64,000 nucleotides of DNA, from positions 52,620,707-52,684,706 of the forward strand of contig CM069874.1 in assembly GCA_036172665.1 (NCBI GenBank). The letters run 5' to 3'. Each line of letters opens with the position of its first letter. Position 1 is the first letter of the stretch. This document shows, one piece after another, positions 54,473-64,000 of this stretch. Made by a program: the position numbers and the translations under genes. The notes beneath the pieces are model-generated. The model did not search any database and had not been told where the DNA came from. It saw only the letters and a program-made list of their open reading frames with translations. Source of the DNA: Prosopocoilus inquinatus. Lineage: Eukaryota; Arthropoda; Insecta; Coleoptera; Lucanidae.

Positions 54473-54889
54473 CATAAATTTATCAGAGCGCTGCAAATTC
54501 TCCGGCTTTCAAATTACAAAAAGCAGTTGAATATTTAGTCACTTTAAAATATTCGTCAAATATCTTTTCTAGTTACGTGTTAAATAAAAAATCTGTATGA
54601 TTTAAGCTTCAAACTAAAATTAACTATTAAGTGTGACATATCATTACAATCACGAGAAAAAATGCTACCGAATGGCCATGACAAGTAATATTGGAAAGTG
54701 GATTCTTAATGAGCTCTGCAGCTTTTTGCTAATTATAATCATCTCTCTATCTCTTCAAATACATAAGTTACCCATGTTGTCCCTACGAAATCCGGACACA
54801 CTGTATATTCGAAAGAAGTAACGACCGATGCGGACTTGTTAGGAAATAAAGTGTTAACGGGTACGTCGGTTAATAATGGGCGGGGGGGT
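54473..54889. other. Mariner tip remnant and G-run
   Basis: ACGAAATCCGGACACACTGTATA at 54786-54808 looks like the right TIR of a mariner of the 13658-14619 type; no left end or coding part is present. A GGGCGGGGGGG run follows at 54877. Confidence 0.4.
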
Positions 54890-55010
54890 ACTTGGCTCAA
54901 AACTCCTTTATTAGTTCAATATTTCGTTTAACATTGCACACTTCAACAGAAACATACTGTAATTAACAAAACAGTTAGAAACCATGTGCTAAAAGTTAGG
55001 TTAAGTTACT
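54890..55010 (-). repeat. Left terminal repeat of PLE 2
   Basis: The reverse complement (AGTAACTTAACCTAACTTTTAG ... GAAGTGTGCAATGTTAAACG, AAATATTGAACTAATAAAG) matches 59695-59815 on the plus strand closely, giving the inverted ends of one PLE family. It is different from the PLE 1 ends. Confidence 0.75.
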
Positions 55011-55099
55011 TATATCTGTGTTTTTAAAAATTGGCGACTAATATGTATTTGAAAAATACTGTGTTTCTTCGTTTTATAATATTGAATTAAATTGACGTG

Positions 55100-56460
55100 T
55101 ATTGAACGATTCCCACCACAAGTAAAGGATATACTAATATTATAACGAATTCTCTTAAGGAAGAAAATGTCATCTTACTCCAAAATTTACAAAAAAAAGT
55201 AAGAAATTTTTTGAAAGAACATCCAAACATTGTTGTAACAAATCCAGATAAAAGTAACAATACTGTAATTTTAAATAAGAATGATTACATTCAAAAAGCT
55301 CCGACTTTGCTACAAGACACGTCTATTTATTGCAAAATCAATAGAGATCCTACTTTAACTGTTCAAAATAAAGCAAAGGACATAGTGAAGAATTTAAAAG
55401 ACGATGACATCAGTTTTAAAGAAATAACTATTTATAACTCAACTGCACCAAAGATTTATGGTCTACCGAACATCCATAAAATTGAGGTACCCTTAAGACC
55501 TACAGTATCATCTATAAATTCACCTACGTATAATATGGTAAAATGTATAGCTAATATGTTGAAGAATAATTTTCAATACAGTCATAATTAGGTGTAAAAA
55601 TTTTTACCACAGCTTCTTTATGCGAAAACAAAGCAACTAACCTAATATATCTTTGTACCAAAATGATCCCTTAAAAAGATACAGACTTACTGATACAGGG
55701 TATTAAAGAAAACACTTACCTTTTCCATAACTCGCGCCGGTTCGTGGAAGCTTTTACCTGGAAGGTGATTATTCGATTAATTTGAATGTACAGTTGAAAG
55801 CAAAAAAAGTAGACAAACTATAATTTCCTGTAATAATCCTTTCTCAAAATGCCATAGCTTAAAGACGAATTCACAGATTTTACTAAAGTTTTAAACTTCT
55901 GCAATCGACTCTGGCATAAATAAGGTACCTACTACTTCAATTCAGGTGGTGTCAAACCATTTCATCTGACGTCTATACATATTTCATTTTGATGCCAACA
56001 AAAATGTCACCCTAAGTCGCTTACTCTGACGAGAAAAAAGAGTGAATGCTTTATCTAAATAAACATGTTTTCTTTAATACCCTGTATCTTTTTAAGAGAG
56101 CATTTTGGTACTAAGATATACTGGGTTAATTGCTTTGTTTTGGCATAAAGAAGCTGTCGTAAAAATTTTTACACCAATTATGACTCACACATTATAGAAT
56201 ATTATACAACATTACTGGACACTAGATCATTTGTAAACTTTATTTCAGTTATAACGTTACCTCGTAACTATCAAGTCATCTCACTAGATGTGGTTTCACT
56301 CTTTACAAGCATTCCCTTACATTTAGCACTGAATATAATTAATTGACAAAAAATGGGAACGCAAGAACAATTTTATAAAGAAATATTTGGTACTCCTACG
56401 AGATCACTCTTGAGTCCTATCTTAGCCCTCATTGTATTGGATGATCCATTAGACAACTGA
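55100..56460 (+). pseudogene. PLE 2 reverse transcriptase, broken by a MITE
   Basis: PLEs copy themselves by target-primed reverse transcription. The first part (55148-55579) has FLKEHPNIVVTNPDKSNNTV, NDYIQKAPTLLQDT and PKIYGLPNIHKIEVPLRPTV followed by SSINSPTYN, the classic PLE start. A 606-bp MITE splits the frame after NNFQYS. The frame resumes at 56186 with NFISVITLPRNYQVISLDVV and SLFTSIPL, the first catalytic Asp motif. After a deletion and stop it continues FYKEIFGTPTRSLLSPILAL to a stop at 56458. The YxDD-type palm motif, thumb and endonuclease are missing. It is dead. Confidence 0.85.
55580..56185. mobile_element. Inverted-repeat MITE inserted in PLE 2
   Basis: 606 bp with mirrored arms of about 120 bp: GTCATAATTAGGTGTAAAAA, AAAACAAAGCAACTAACCTA and ATACAGGGTATTAAAGAAAA with their complements at 56055-56184. 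55970-56030 (CTGACGTCTAT ... AACAAAAATGTCACCCTAA) is shared with 40350-40400. The target duplication is not clear. Confidence 0.85.
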
Positions 56461-56593
56461 CAAATAAATAAAAATACAAAAATGAATATAATATATAAAA
56501 CTAGTAAACTAGCTAAAGTGTAAAAACGTAAGTAAATCTACTGTACTCCTCACTGCAAAAAATAAGATAGTAAATTATTGAAAATATTAAAAT

Positions 56594-56794
56594 TTACAAT
56601 AAGCGAACCCAAGACTCATCCATCACGGTGAGCGGTCTACGTCCACCAGGACGGACACGGTGCTGCTCTGGCGGCAGTGCCATTGACAGCAGTGTCGATG
56701 TATACATTGGTGAGGGTGAGATAAACGGTGGGAATCCCGCTATCGCACAATTAACGATGGCGGCCTCCGAATTGAAGTGAGTCCCGTCACGCAA
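56594..56794 (-). CDS. Possible terminal exon of an unknown host gene
   Basis: A 66-codon open stretch follows a good acceptor (TTATTTACTTTTTCAG at 56795-56810) on the minus strand: LRDGTHFNSEAAIVNCAIAG, then FPPFISPSPMYTSTLLSMAL and a basic PEQHRVRPGGRRPLTVMDES before a stop. It is much richer in G+C than its surroundings and has no repeat partner here, unlike the MITEs. I do not recognise the protein. It could be the last exon of a gene whose other exons lie beyond the window, or a chance frame in a GC island. Confidence 0.35.
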   Translation of the reverse strand: MRDGTHFNSEAAIVNCAIAGFPPFISPSPMYTSTLLSMALPPEQHRVRPGGRRPLTVMDESWVRLL

Positions 56795-56811
56795 CTGAAA
56801 AAGTAAATAAC

Positions 56812-57346
56812 AGTAGCCTGCGAAGGTTTTGCGGATGACATAAAACTAGGTGTATGCAGTAGATTTGGTGTTCCTGAGTTCGAGAAAAATTTAATAATAA
56901 TTTTTTCATCACGCACCACTTTTTTTTAAATAACAATATTTCAAAGTAGGTTTTTCAACCATAATTTTCGATAAGCCAACTGTTATTCACTTGTTTGCAC
57001 ATTTCCACTTGTTATTATTGACAGATTTGTGCTTAAGTGTTTATACGTTTCATGTTATACAAAATATTAGTTTGTACTATAGTGTGTTCCTGTTTAAGCA
57101 AATATTAAGAAAAAATTAATGATAAGGTAAATGTTACTAAAAGACGTTGTCTAAATGATTCTAACAGTTTTGCCACATTTGTGGATGAACCCAAGAAAAC
57201 ACCAAAATAGGTTTGCTATATCAAAAGTTCCTTATAACCGGTAAATAAAAACACAGCATGTATTTAGTAAGGTTATAACCGAGAGTTTTCTACAAACGGA
57301 TTCACTACAGCCGACCTTCACTGTACAGGGCTTTTGATAGACAAAC
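56812..57346. other. No recognisable feature
   Basis: AT-rich, no frame or inverted pair. Confidence 0.45.
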
Positions 57347-57348
57347 TA

Positions 57349-57519
57349 CAATCAAACCTCCATAACTCAAACTTCAAGGGCACGGAAAATTACGAGTTAT
57401 AGAGATTTCCAGTTAAAAGAAATAGATAGCAATTACATATAATTTGCAAGGACCATCACTAAATTTCGACTTGCAGAAAATGTCGATTCGTGGAGGTTCG
57501 AGTTAAAGAGGTGCGACTG
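57349..57519. repeat. pogo/Tigger-like MITE
   Basis: 171 bp with TA at 57347-57348 and 57520-57521. TIRs CAATCAAACCTCCATAACTC and (other strand) CAGTCGCACCTCTTTAACTC have the look of pogo/Tigger tips. Confidence 0.7.
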
Positions 57520-57521
57520 TA

Positions 57522-58011
57522 TATTTTTGGAAGTAAAAAGAGGAACTTTTGTTAATTCGAGAAAATTTACTGAATTTTTAATCTAAAATATCAAAGAAAA
57601 TAGTTTTTAAAACTTTAACTGGATAGCTTTAAAATTGGACAAAAATCGACTTCAATTAGAATAACAAAGTTGATTCTCATTTCCAATCGTCATTTGTTTT
57701 TTTTTTAGTAAATTCTGGCGGTTCAGGTAAATCTCTAAAACTTTTGCAATTAACATTTTTTAATATGTCTGATAATAAAGTGTACAAAACCGTACAAAAA
57801 TGTAAACAAAAACTCTCTAAAAAGTTTATTTATTTTTTTTTGGAATCCTGACGTGATAGAAAAAAACTAATAACAGATTCTTTTTTATAATGTTGAAATC
57901 TTTGAAGAGCACATAGTCTTATCTCATACGCAAAAAAAATATATTTTTTCGCAGGCTAGTGTAATCAAAATGACTTCTACCCGTACACCGTAAAATACAA
58001 ATAAATACTAC
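57522..58011. other. No clear feature; weak PLE-like phrase
   Basis: 57600-57640 (TAGTTTTTAAAACTTTAACTGG) loosely resembles the outer PLE ends; nothing else is recognisable. Confidence 0.3.
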
Positions 58012-58065
58012 TGCAATGTTAGGTCAAAAAGCGATAGTAAGATGTCGCTATTTTATATGTTCGTA
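58012..58065. repeat. Family H fragment
   Basis: TACTGCAATGTTAGGTCAAA through GTCGCTATTTTATATGTTCG, one isolated arm of family H. Confidence 0.8.
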
Positions 58066-58345
58066 AAATACAAAGTAGTTTACTCACTTTCAGTTCTACC
58101 TGCCTCATGTGAATCGATTTAACTGAGTGATATTTGAGGAAGTCATCTGTAAATTGAACAACAGATTATAAGAAGTCGATGCTAAGATTTAAGTATACCT
58201 AGTATCTTGCTCAATATTCACAACTTCCTTTGAAGAACATTAAACAACAACATTCACAGACATATTTACCTTAAGTCCAAAAATACGTATTTCGGAAGCT
58301 AAAAAAATATTAAAACCAACAACAATCTAATCATCCTAAAAGATA

Positions 58346-59679
58346 TACAGGGAGATTCAGGCAACACTTTCATTAAAAGTTTACGAACTTCTTCTTTGAA
58401 TTTCTGTTTCATATTTTGCAGTTGTAAGTTAACGATATGGATCTATCAAAATATAATATTTTCAAATTTCGGACACTTCCGCTTATATCGGAAGTTGCTG
58501 TCAATTTTCTTATTTTAAATGGAATACCCCAATTTTTAATGCATCTTTGAAATCTCCATAAGATTTTAAAAATATTTTATGCAACATGTGATACAAGAAA
58601 AATTTGCCGTTTTAGAGATATTTCCATTTTTTAAAAAAAGTTCAAAGTTGCAGTACCTTGTTTATGATGCTGCCATCTTTGTGTAACAAAAGCTATAATT
58701 TCAATTTTTGGCCTGTAGTAGGCTATGATCATAAGCTTTTATGTCATACCTAATTTTACACAAAATCGTTTACAGGCTGCTTGAAAAGTAACTTCTATTC
58801 GAACTGATTTCAACTGTCGAAAAGTCATGTTTTTTCTGATTTATTTATTAGTTTTCATAAAATTTTGTTTTCTAAGTGTAAATTTCTCCTTGTAAATGTG
58901 TAAATAGTCATACCAAGAATTCTAATACATGCGGCATATGTAAACAGAAAGTTCAGATGATAGATGTGTATTTAAATATTATTTGTCGGTTTTTAAATTA
59001 AATTGAAATTACAGTTAGAAATTAATTTAAAAAACCTCAGTTTGTGAAATTTTCATAGTTCACTATTCAGGAATAATACTGAAGAAGAAGAGAATAATAC
59101 GGAAATTACTGAAAAGTAATACTGAAAAGTGAAAAAATTTAATTCTGATTCTTATGGTATAAAAAAATACTGGGAGTTCTATTTAAAAAACATGACTTTT
59201 CGACAGTTGAAATCAGTTCGAATAGAAGTTACTTTTCAACCAGCCTGTAAACGATTTTGTGTAAAATTAGGTATGACATAAAAACTTATGAGCATAGCCT
59301 ACTACAGGCCAATTGAAAATTGAAATTATGGCTTTTGTTACACAAAGATGGCAGCATCATAAACAAGGTACTGCAACTTTGAACTTTTTTTAAAAAATGG
59401 AAATATCTCTAAAACGGCTAATTTTTCTTGTATCACATGTTACACAAAATATTTTTAGAATTTCATAAAGATTTCAGAAATACAATAAAAAAATGGGATA
59501 TTCCATTTAAAATAAGAGAGTTGACAGCAACTTCCGGTACAAGCGGAAGTGTCCGAAAGTTGGAAATATTATATTTTAATAGATCATTATCGCTTACTTA
59601 TAATCGCAAAATATGAAATAGAAATTCAAAGAGGAAGTTCGTAAACTTTTAATGAATGGGTTGCCTGAATCTCCCTGTA
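58346..59679. mobile_element. Long-arm fold-back element, family G2
   Basis: 1,334 bp with tips TACAGGGAGATTCAGGCAAC, TA at 58344-58345 and 59680-59681, and arms of about 480 bp. The unpaired centre is 58840-59180. Each arm contains GGACACTTCCGCTTATATCG or its mirror plus TTCTTATTTTAAATGGAATA, the module also present in one arm of 28984-29903. The plus-strand frame 59428-59616 is incidental. Confidence 0.9.
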
Positions 59680-59689
59680 TATGTCTATT

Positions 59690-59818
59690 ATTTTAGTGAT
59701 GTAAGTAACTTAACCTAACTTTTAACACATGGTTTCTATCTGTTTTGTTAATTACAGTATGCTCCTGATGAAGTGTGCAATCTTACACGAAATATTGAAC
59801 TAATAAAGAAATTTTCAG
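59690..59818 (+). repeat. PLE 2-type terminal repeat with hammerhead-like core
   Basis: Mirror of 54890-55010. It carries CTGATGA (59765-59771), stem GTGT/ACAC and GAAA (59789-59792), then TATTGAAC, the canonical hammerhead core order. It may be the right end of PLE 2, now 3 kb from the reverse transcriptase piece because of later insertions, or the end of another copy. Confidence 0.6.
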
Positions 59819-59824
59819 CCAATT

Positions 59825-60115
59825 CGCCATCTTTAATTTTATTTTGACTTGACTTTCAGCTGTATTTTGTTAAACCTAGTAACTTTTATATCAAACATTT
59901 TCCATATTTCTTATAATTACGAAGTTATTAGACATTAAGGAAAATTGCGATTTTCAGTTTCTCTGCAATATTGAGACTATTCAGAATTTTCAATTTTCTC
60001 TCCGTCATCTAAATAAGCGCATACAACTGCAAAACTTTGCCAATTTAATTAAATCTCTTCACTAATAATAAAGTTACCCATGGTAGCCTACTCAATCTGG
60101 TACACACTCTATACA
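59825..60115. repeat. Dispersed repeat family I, copy 2
   Basis: Same orientation as 37290-37575, with moderate divergence. The right end, TCAATCTGGTACACACTCTA, corresponds to TTAATCTGGGGCACCCCTGT in copy 1. Confidence 0.7.
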
Positions 60116-60232
60116 ATTTTTCTATGATTTTCCATGAAACTTCAAACCTTATAGGTGTTCTCGTGTAAAATTAGAGGTTGAAGTATGGAATACGGCGGTA
60201 TATTATGCAGCCGATACCTGAGTGGTTCCGAG

Positions 60233-61359
60233 TAGAGATGTGTAACTCATGAGTGAGCTGACTCACCGAGTCGCAGGCAGCTCTTGACTCTATGTCTCGG
60301 TGCTCAACTCGATACCGATATATTTTGGAATCTTGCTTACGCTCTCGGGTATAGCAGACTAAAATAAAATAGTTTGAGCCAGTAAAAATAACGTGTATAA
60401 TTAATTTGCGTTTATGATCATACAGAATTTGCTTTAATTTAAATTCTTTGTTGTTTTTATAGTTCATAAAAATGATTTTACATTACATTACAAAACATTT
60501 TGAACTGTTGTACGAAATGCAGAAAACCATGTAAATACATCAATTAAAACAACGTAAGTATAAAATAAAAAAAAAAAAACAAGCAAAATTTGTAGCTTTT
60601 GTGAACTTTTCACGATAATCACCATTCTTAAAAGCAACTCTAACTGCGATATTCTTTAGGTATTCACTATCTAATTCGAGTGCGATTATCGATATGATTT
60701 TTTTAATATTTAATGTATCGTTTACGAGGATTGAATTGTGACTACTTTCATAATGTAAATGTGTGTATCCATCGTGGGTAACAAAAGCTGAACATTCGGA
60801 ACTTTGCTTAATTCTACTGCAGAGCAGAAAAGGTTTGCTTTAGCAAAGTATTAATTCTTATTCGTTCGTTTTTTTTTATCCAAGAGCGTACACTGATAAA
60901 AATCTGTTTTTAATTCTAACACTTTTTGGACGCCAGGGAACACTTTTTCGTTAGGATGTTTACCCTTTAAACGTATGTAGTAGAGCAGAGTTAAGCTTAT
61001 CCTTGTTGGAGTAAACATTCACTTTTAGATACAATTTAGTCCGAAAAAGAGAACAATAACCCCAAATTAGATGAAGATTAACAACTTTTCAGATAAAACT
61101 TTATACATATTTAACACCGAATGGGCAGATTACAATTAATCCCTAAAATTTTTATGTGTGTAAGTACGTGACCATCAAGGCTGAAGCTAAGCGTAATTTT
61201 TGTACAGAGCTATCATCCGTACAGCTCTGTAAACCCGCGATGCTTACAGAACAAAGTGAAGCAAGCAGCTCTTTTGAGCTGATTCATTGAGTCAGCTCAC
61301 ATCAGTGACTCTGATGCAAAGAGTTAGCTCCACTAAAAGAGTCACTTTGCCCATCTCTA
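60233..61359. mobile_element. hAT-like non-autonomous element with perfect 8-bp duplication
   Basis: 1,127 bp. GTTCCGAG on both sides (60225-60232, 61360-61367). TIRs TAGAGATGTG (left) and TAGAGATGGG (right, other strand). Near both ends are clusters of GAGTC/GACTC and GAGCTGA words (60245-60310 and 61270-61345), likely transposase-binding repeats. The minus frame 60171-60467 crosses the end and is not a gene. Confidence 0.92.
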
Positions 61360-61367
61360 GTTCCGAG

Positions 61368-61709
61368 TGCCAGGTGTAGGGTAGCCAACTCCAAAAAGTT
61401 AATTCTCGTACGGGACCAGTGCGAGACGCAGGTGATAGAAGTTAGTCAGACTTCAGTAATTTAATCTATATTTTATTTCTTCCCATTGAGAATGAAATAT
61501 AAGGGGCGTTTTATGAAGAGAAGTACTATAAAAAGCCTTTCTTTGAAATGATTCGACATTTTTGATCTTAAGTTTAGAGTTTAGTAGATTTATTTTTCAT
61601 TTTATAAAGGTATTATTAAGATATTTATCTTAATAGATTAAAAAAAAAAAAACAAAATTAAAAACATCTTTAATTGTAGCTTATAAGTTAGAGGGTATGG
61701 GCAGGTATG
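61368..61709. other. No recognisable feature
   Basis: AT-rich filler between two elements. Confidence 0.45.
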
Positions 61710-62322
61710 TAATGTGTGAGCCACTGAATTTTTTTTCAGAGTTGGCTGTGAGAAAAGTCACGTATGTCGTAGTTATATTAAAACTTCGAATTTTAAACCT
61801 GTTTCATTTGAACTCTCTTTTAATGACATTTACATCATAAACCCATTCGCTGTCTATTTTTTTTCCATTTCTCAGAAAAATTTCAACCAGGTATCGTTTT
61901 TGACGTTCCTCAACCACAAAAACCATTATTTACTCATAAACAGGGATAAGAATTCGGATCACTTGTTCCGCGAACGGTACGAAAATTTAATACTCGGACT
62001 GTATCTAGCCTCGCCCACAATAATTTCTGCCAAGTGGAGACTTTCGCATTGCACTCCTTTCCCACCAATTTAGTAATTGCAGAATTGCGGAAAGGTAGTA
62101 GGTAGTCGGCGTAAAAAGCGTCTAATACAAAGGGGACCGCATTCTTTTCCCTGCTCATAAATATGCAAAAGTAAAGAATCACAATGACAGTCACTGACAC
62201 TGACAGTTCTTTTACAACCGCTGTCAACCCAACCATCTAAAATTAATATCAGACATGACTGCTATGTGTATCTCTCTCATTCATAGCCAACTCTAAAAAA
62301 ATATTCTGTGGCTCACACATTA
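61710..62322. mobile_element. Inverted-repeat element (TAATGTGTGAGCCAC ends) with an internal open frame
   Basis: 613 bp with TIRs of about 44 bp (TAATGTGTGAGCCACTGAAT / TAATGTGTGAGCCACAGAAT, then AGAGTTGGCT). Target duplication uncertain. A 100-codon minus frame (61934-62236) begins MVGLTAVVKELSVSVTVIVI and contains one hydrophobic stretch. I do not recognise it and would not call it a gene without a second copy showing conservation. Confidence 0.75.
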
Positions 62323-62921
62323 CTAACGGGTGCATAGAAAAATAAACTATTTTAATCGCTGTTGTATGTCGCACTTTGATTTACTAATGCCGTGTAACAT
62401 ACTAATGTCATAAATATTTGTCAAAATTCCCCTAGGAGTCGTTTACTTTTATTTGCACCCGATGATGCTTAATACTGTACATACAGTATACATTCATTAC
62501 TTATTATGGGAAAAATACTTGTCTTTAATTGCAGCTACTAGTATACAAGACACTCACATTATTACTTGAAAACAATAGAAAAGAAATTTGTGCTTAATTA
62601 ATACTATAAATTTCCGCAATGCAACATAAAATTGCATTAAACTTATTTTGAACATTGCTAAAAGAGCAACGCCAAACAAATTCATGTAGGTAACTGCTGA
62701 ATAAAGCTTCTGACGTTCCACACTGGCGTCGCAATTTCTTTTTTCGCGCGCATCCACATTCCTTCCACCTTTTGAGTATGAATATTTGGCTTTAGAGGGT
62801 TGACGTAGTTCATGTACATACAACTACCTCATGTTCGTAGATTCCCCCGTCAATATTACCTACGTTATTGTAGCCAGCCCAACCATCCGACATAATTATT
62901 GTACCAGACAATATACAGGGT
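62323..62921. other. No recognisable feature
   Basis: Short frames only (62554-62823 minus), without motifs. Confidence 0.45.
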
Positions 62922-63545
62922 TACAACCAATTAAATGACCACCATGGGGATCTCGTAAACTATTAGAGATACAAAGATGGTTAAATTACAAAAAGGTTGC
63001 ACTACTTTGGAGCCTATCAAAATATTCAAAAAAATCTTTTCTATTTTCATTCGTTTTTGGAAATATCTTTAAAAAACTGAAAATTCTATGTTTCGAAAAT
63101 CTCGAATATCTGCCTTATGTATTAAAATAGAATCATGAAATTCGATATTTTTATGTTAAATTCGATGAGCAATCTAATAGAGTCCGAAGAAATAGGTTAG
63201 GATTCACAGTTTCGCAGAGAGGACTGTCAACTTTCTTTTTTCTTATGTACCCTATCTTCGGTGTTCATACCAGTAATACAAAAACAAAATCTGAATACGA
63301 CCATATGACACACTCATGGTTTTGTTTTTTTTTACAAAATATCAAGATACTGCAAAATTTTGTTTATATGATCGTATTTAAAAATTATTTCTGCATCACG
63401 TGCTATGAATATCTAAGTTGGCGTCTATAAGAAAAGAAACAGTTGACAATCGTATCTACGAAACTGTCAAACCTAACCTATTTCTTCGAACTACATTAGG
63501 TTGTCCATCGAATTTAATATAAAAACACCGAATTTTATAATTTTA
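62922..63545. mobile_element. Partial long-arm fold-back element
   Basis: Begins TACAGGGTTACAACCAATTA. A hairpin pairs 63160-63245 (GAAGAAATAGGTTAGGATT, GACTGTCAACTTTCTTTTT) with 63425-63500 (complements CAAACCTAACCTATTTCTTC, AACAGTTGACAATCG). The mirror of the left tip is not found, so the right outer arm is missing. Confidence 0.6.
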
Positions 63546-64000
63546 TCTTAAGGCTGTATGCTCGCTTACAGCTGAACTCGATTTCAAATGGGCGTATCAC
63601 TATTTTTCGCATATATTTAGAAGAAACATACGTTCAACATGTGTTCCTGCATTTTTACACACAAACGAAAAGAACAGAGAACAGAATTACCACCTAAACA
63701 TTTTCCTTGTAATTTATGACTCTGCTGTCACTGATCTTTATTTTTGATTGGTTTACGTGTCAGTTTGACACACCCACAAGAGAATATTCCGATAAGGCCT
63801 CATTCACATGGCTACCGCCCGCGGCCTCCTGCAAATTCTAAGGCCGAGCGCACACTCAGATGAGTAAATTTTTTTATGTAAAAGTGATGTAAATAAAAAC
63901 GGCGACCTGATCTAACACAGAAACTATGTAAAACTCGGAAAATAAAACTACGTCTGTCGGAAAGTGAAAGTTTATCAGAATTGAAACGACACAAAAAAAA
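63546..64000. other. Window end, no clear feature
   Basis: The minus frame 63812-63994 has no motif. CTACCGCCCGCGGCCTCCTG at 63812 is a short GC patch. Confidence 0.4.

Noticed and set aside
61934..62236. 100-residue minus-strand protein
   Set aside because: It lies inside a 613-bp inverted-repeat element, has no recognisable domain, and no second copy to test conservation.
1..64000. CRISPR arrays or prokaryotic defence systems
   Set aside because: No direct repeats with regular unique spacers, no operon-like gene packing, and spliced host exons show a eukaryotic genome.

Overview
This is a gene-poor, AT-rich block of an arthropod nuclear genome, most likely insect. The evidence is one spliced host gene with insect-like sequence, introns of about 50-80 bp, and a dense layer of animal transposon families: mariner DD34D, mariner/Tc1 DD41D with a DUF4817-type N-terminus, Tc1 DD34E, hAT, Penelope-like elements (PLEs), LINE and SINE scraps, and many fold-back elements. 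No prokaryotic operon, CRISPR array or rRNA is visible. Nearly all long reading frames belong to transposases; the shorter ones are mostly chance frames.

Layout. 1-8.6 kb is a nested stack. A hAT-like element (518-8571, 8-bp target duplication with one mismatch) holds a truncated PLE (1485-4275) whose GIY-YIG endonuclease frame is split by an uninterrupted DD41D mariner (1982-3737, CDS 2257-3312 minus). The rest of the hAT interval (4.3-8.0 kb) looks like Ty3/gypsy leader debris with four tRNA-Ser primer-binding-site-like motifs. 9.2-10.5 kb and 35.7-36.9 kb carry two broken copies of one DD34D mariner. 12-14.6 kb has MITEs and a decayed DD41D relic. 17.46-19.68 kb is a broken Tc1 element split by a 909-bp hAT-like element with a perfect 8-bp duplication. 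19.7-32.1 kb is dominated by long fold-back elements (19710-21127, 28984-29903, 30666-32148) and MITEs. 32.7-43 kb contains a LINE endonuclease scrap, a Tc1 relic, more MITEs and fold-backs. 43.2-45.8 kb is a hAT transposase pseudogene with a likely intron and a perfect 8-bp duplication, itself inside an older inverted-repeat element. 46-48.8 kb has a LINE 3' end, a long fold-back with a MITE nested in its arm, and PLE ends, one carrying a tandem array of hammerhead-like stems.

48.8-57 kb is the only part with host character. RNase P/MRP subunit p30 (Rpp30) lies on the minus strand in five recognisable exons between 54202 and 52679, with a poly(A) signal; its N-terminal exon or exons were not found. 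A second, unrecognised minus-strand terminal exon may lie at 56594-56794. Several GC-richer segments at 49.1-50.5 kb carry splice-donor-like sites but no recognisable protein. The second PLE (54.9-56.5 kb), more fold-backs (58346-59679, 62.9-63.5 kb), another hAT-like element with a perfect 8-bp duplication (60233-61359) and a 613-bp inverted-repeat element (61710-62322) fill the rest.

The strongest observations are the uninterrupted DD41D mariner inside a PLE endonuclease, the exact 8-bp duplications that order the nested insertions, hammerhead-like motifs in the inverted PLE ends, the repeated tRNA-Ser primer-binding-like motifs, and a set of TA-flanked fold-back elements with related tips and, in two cases, a shared internal module.
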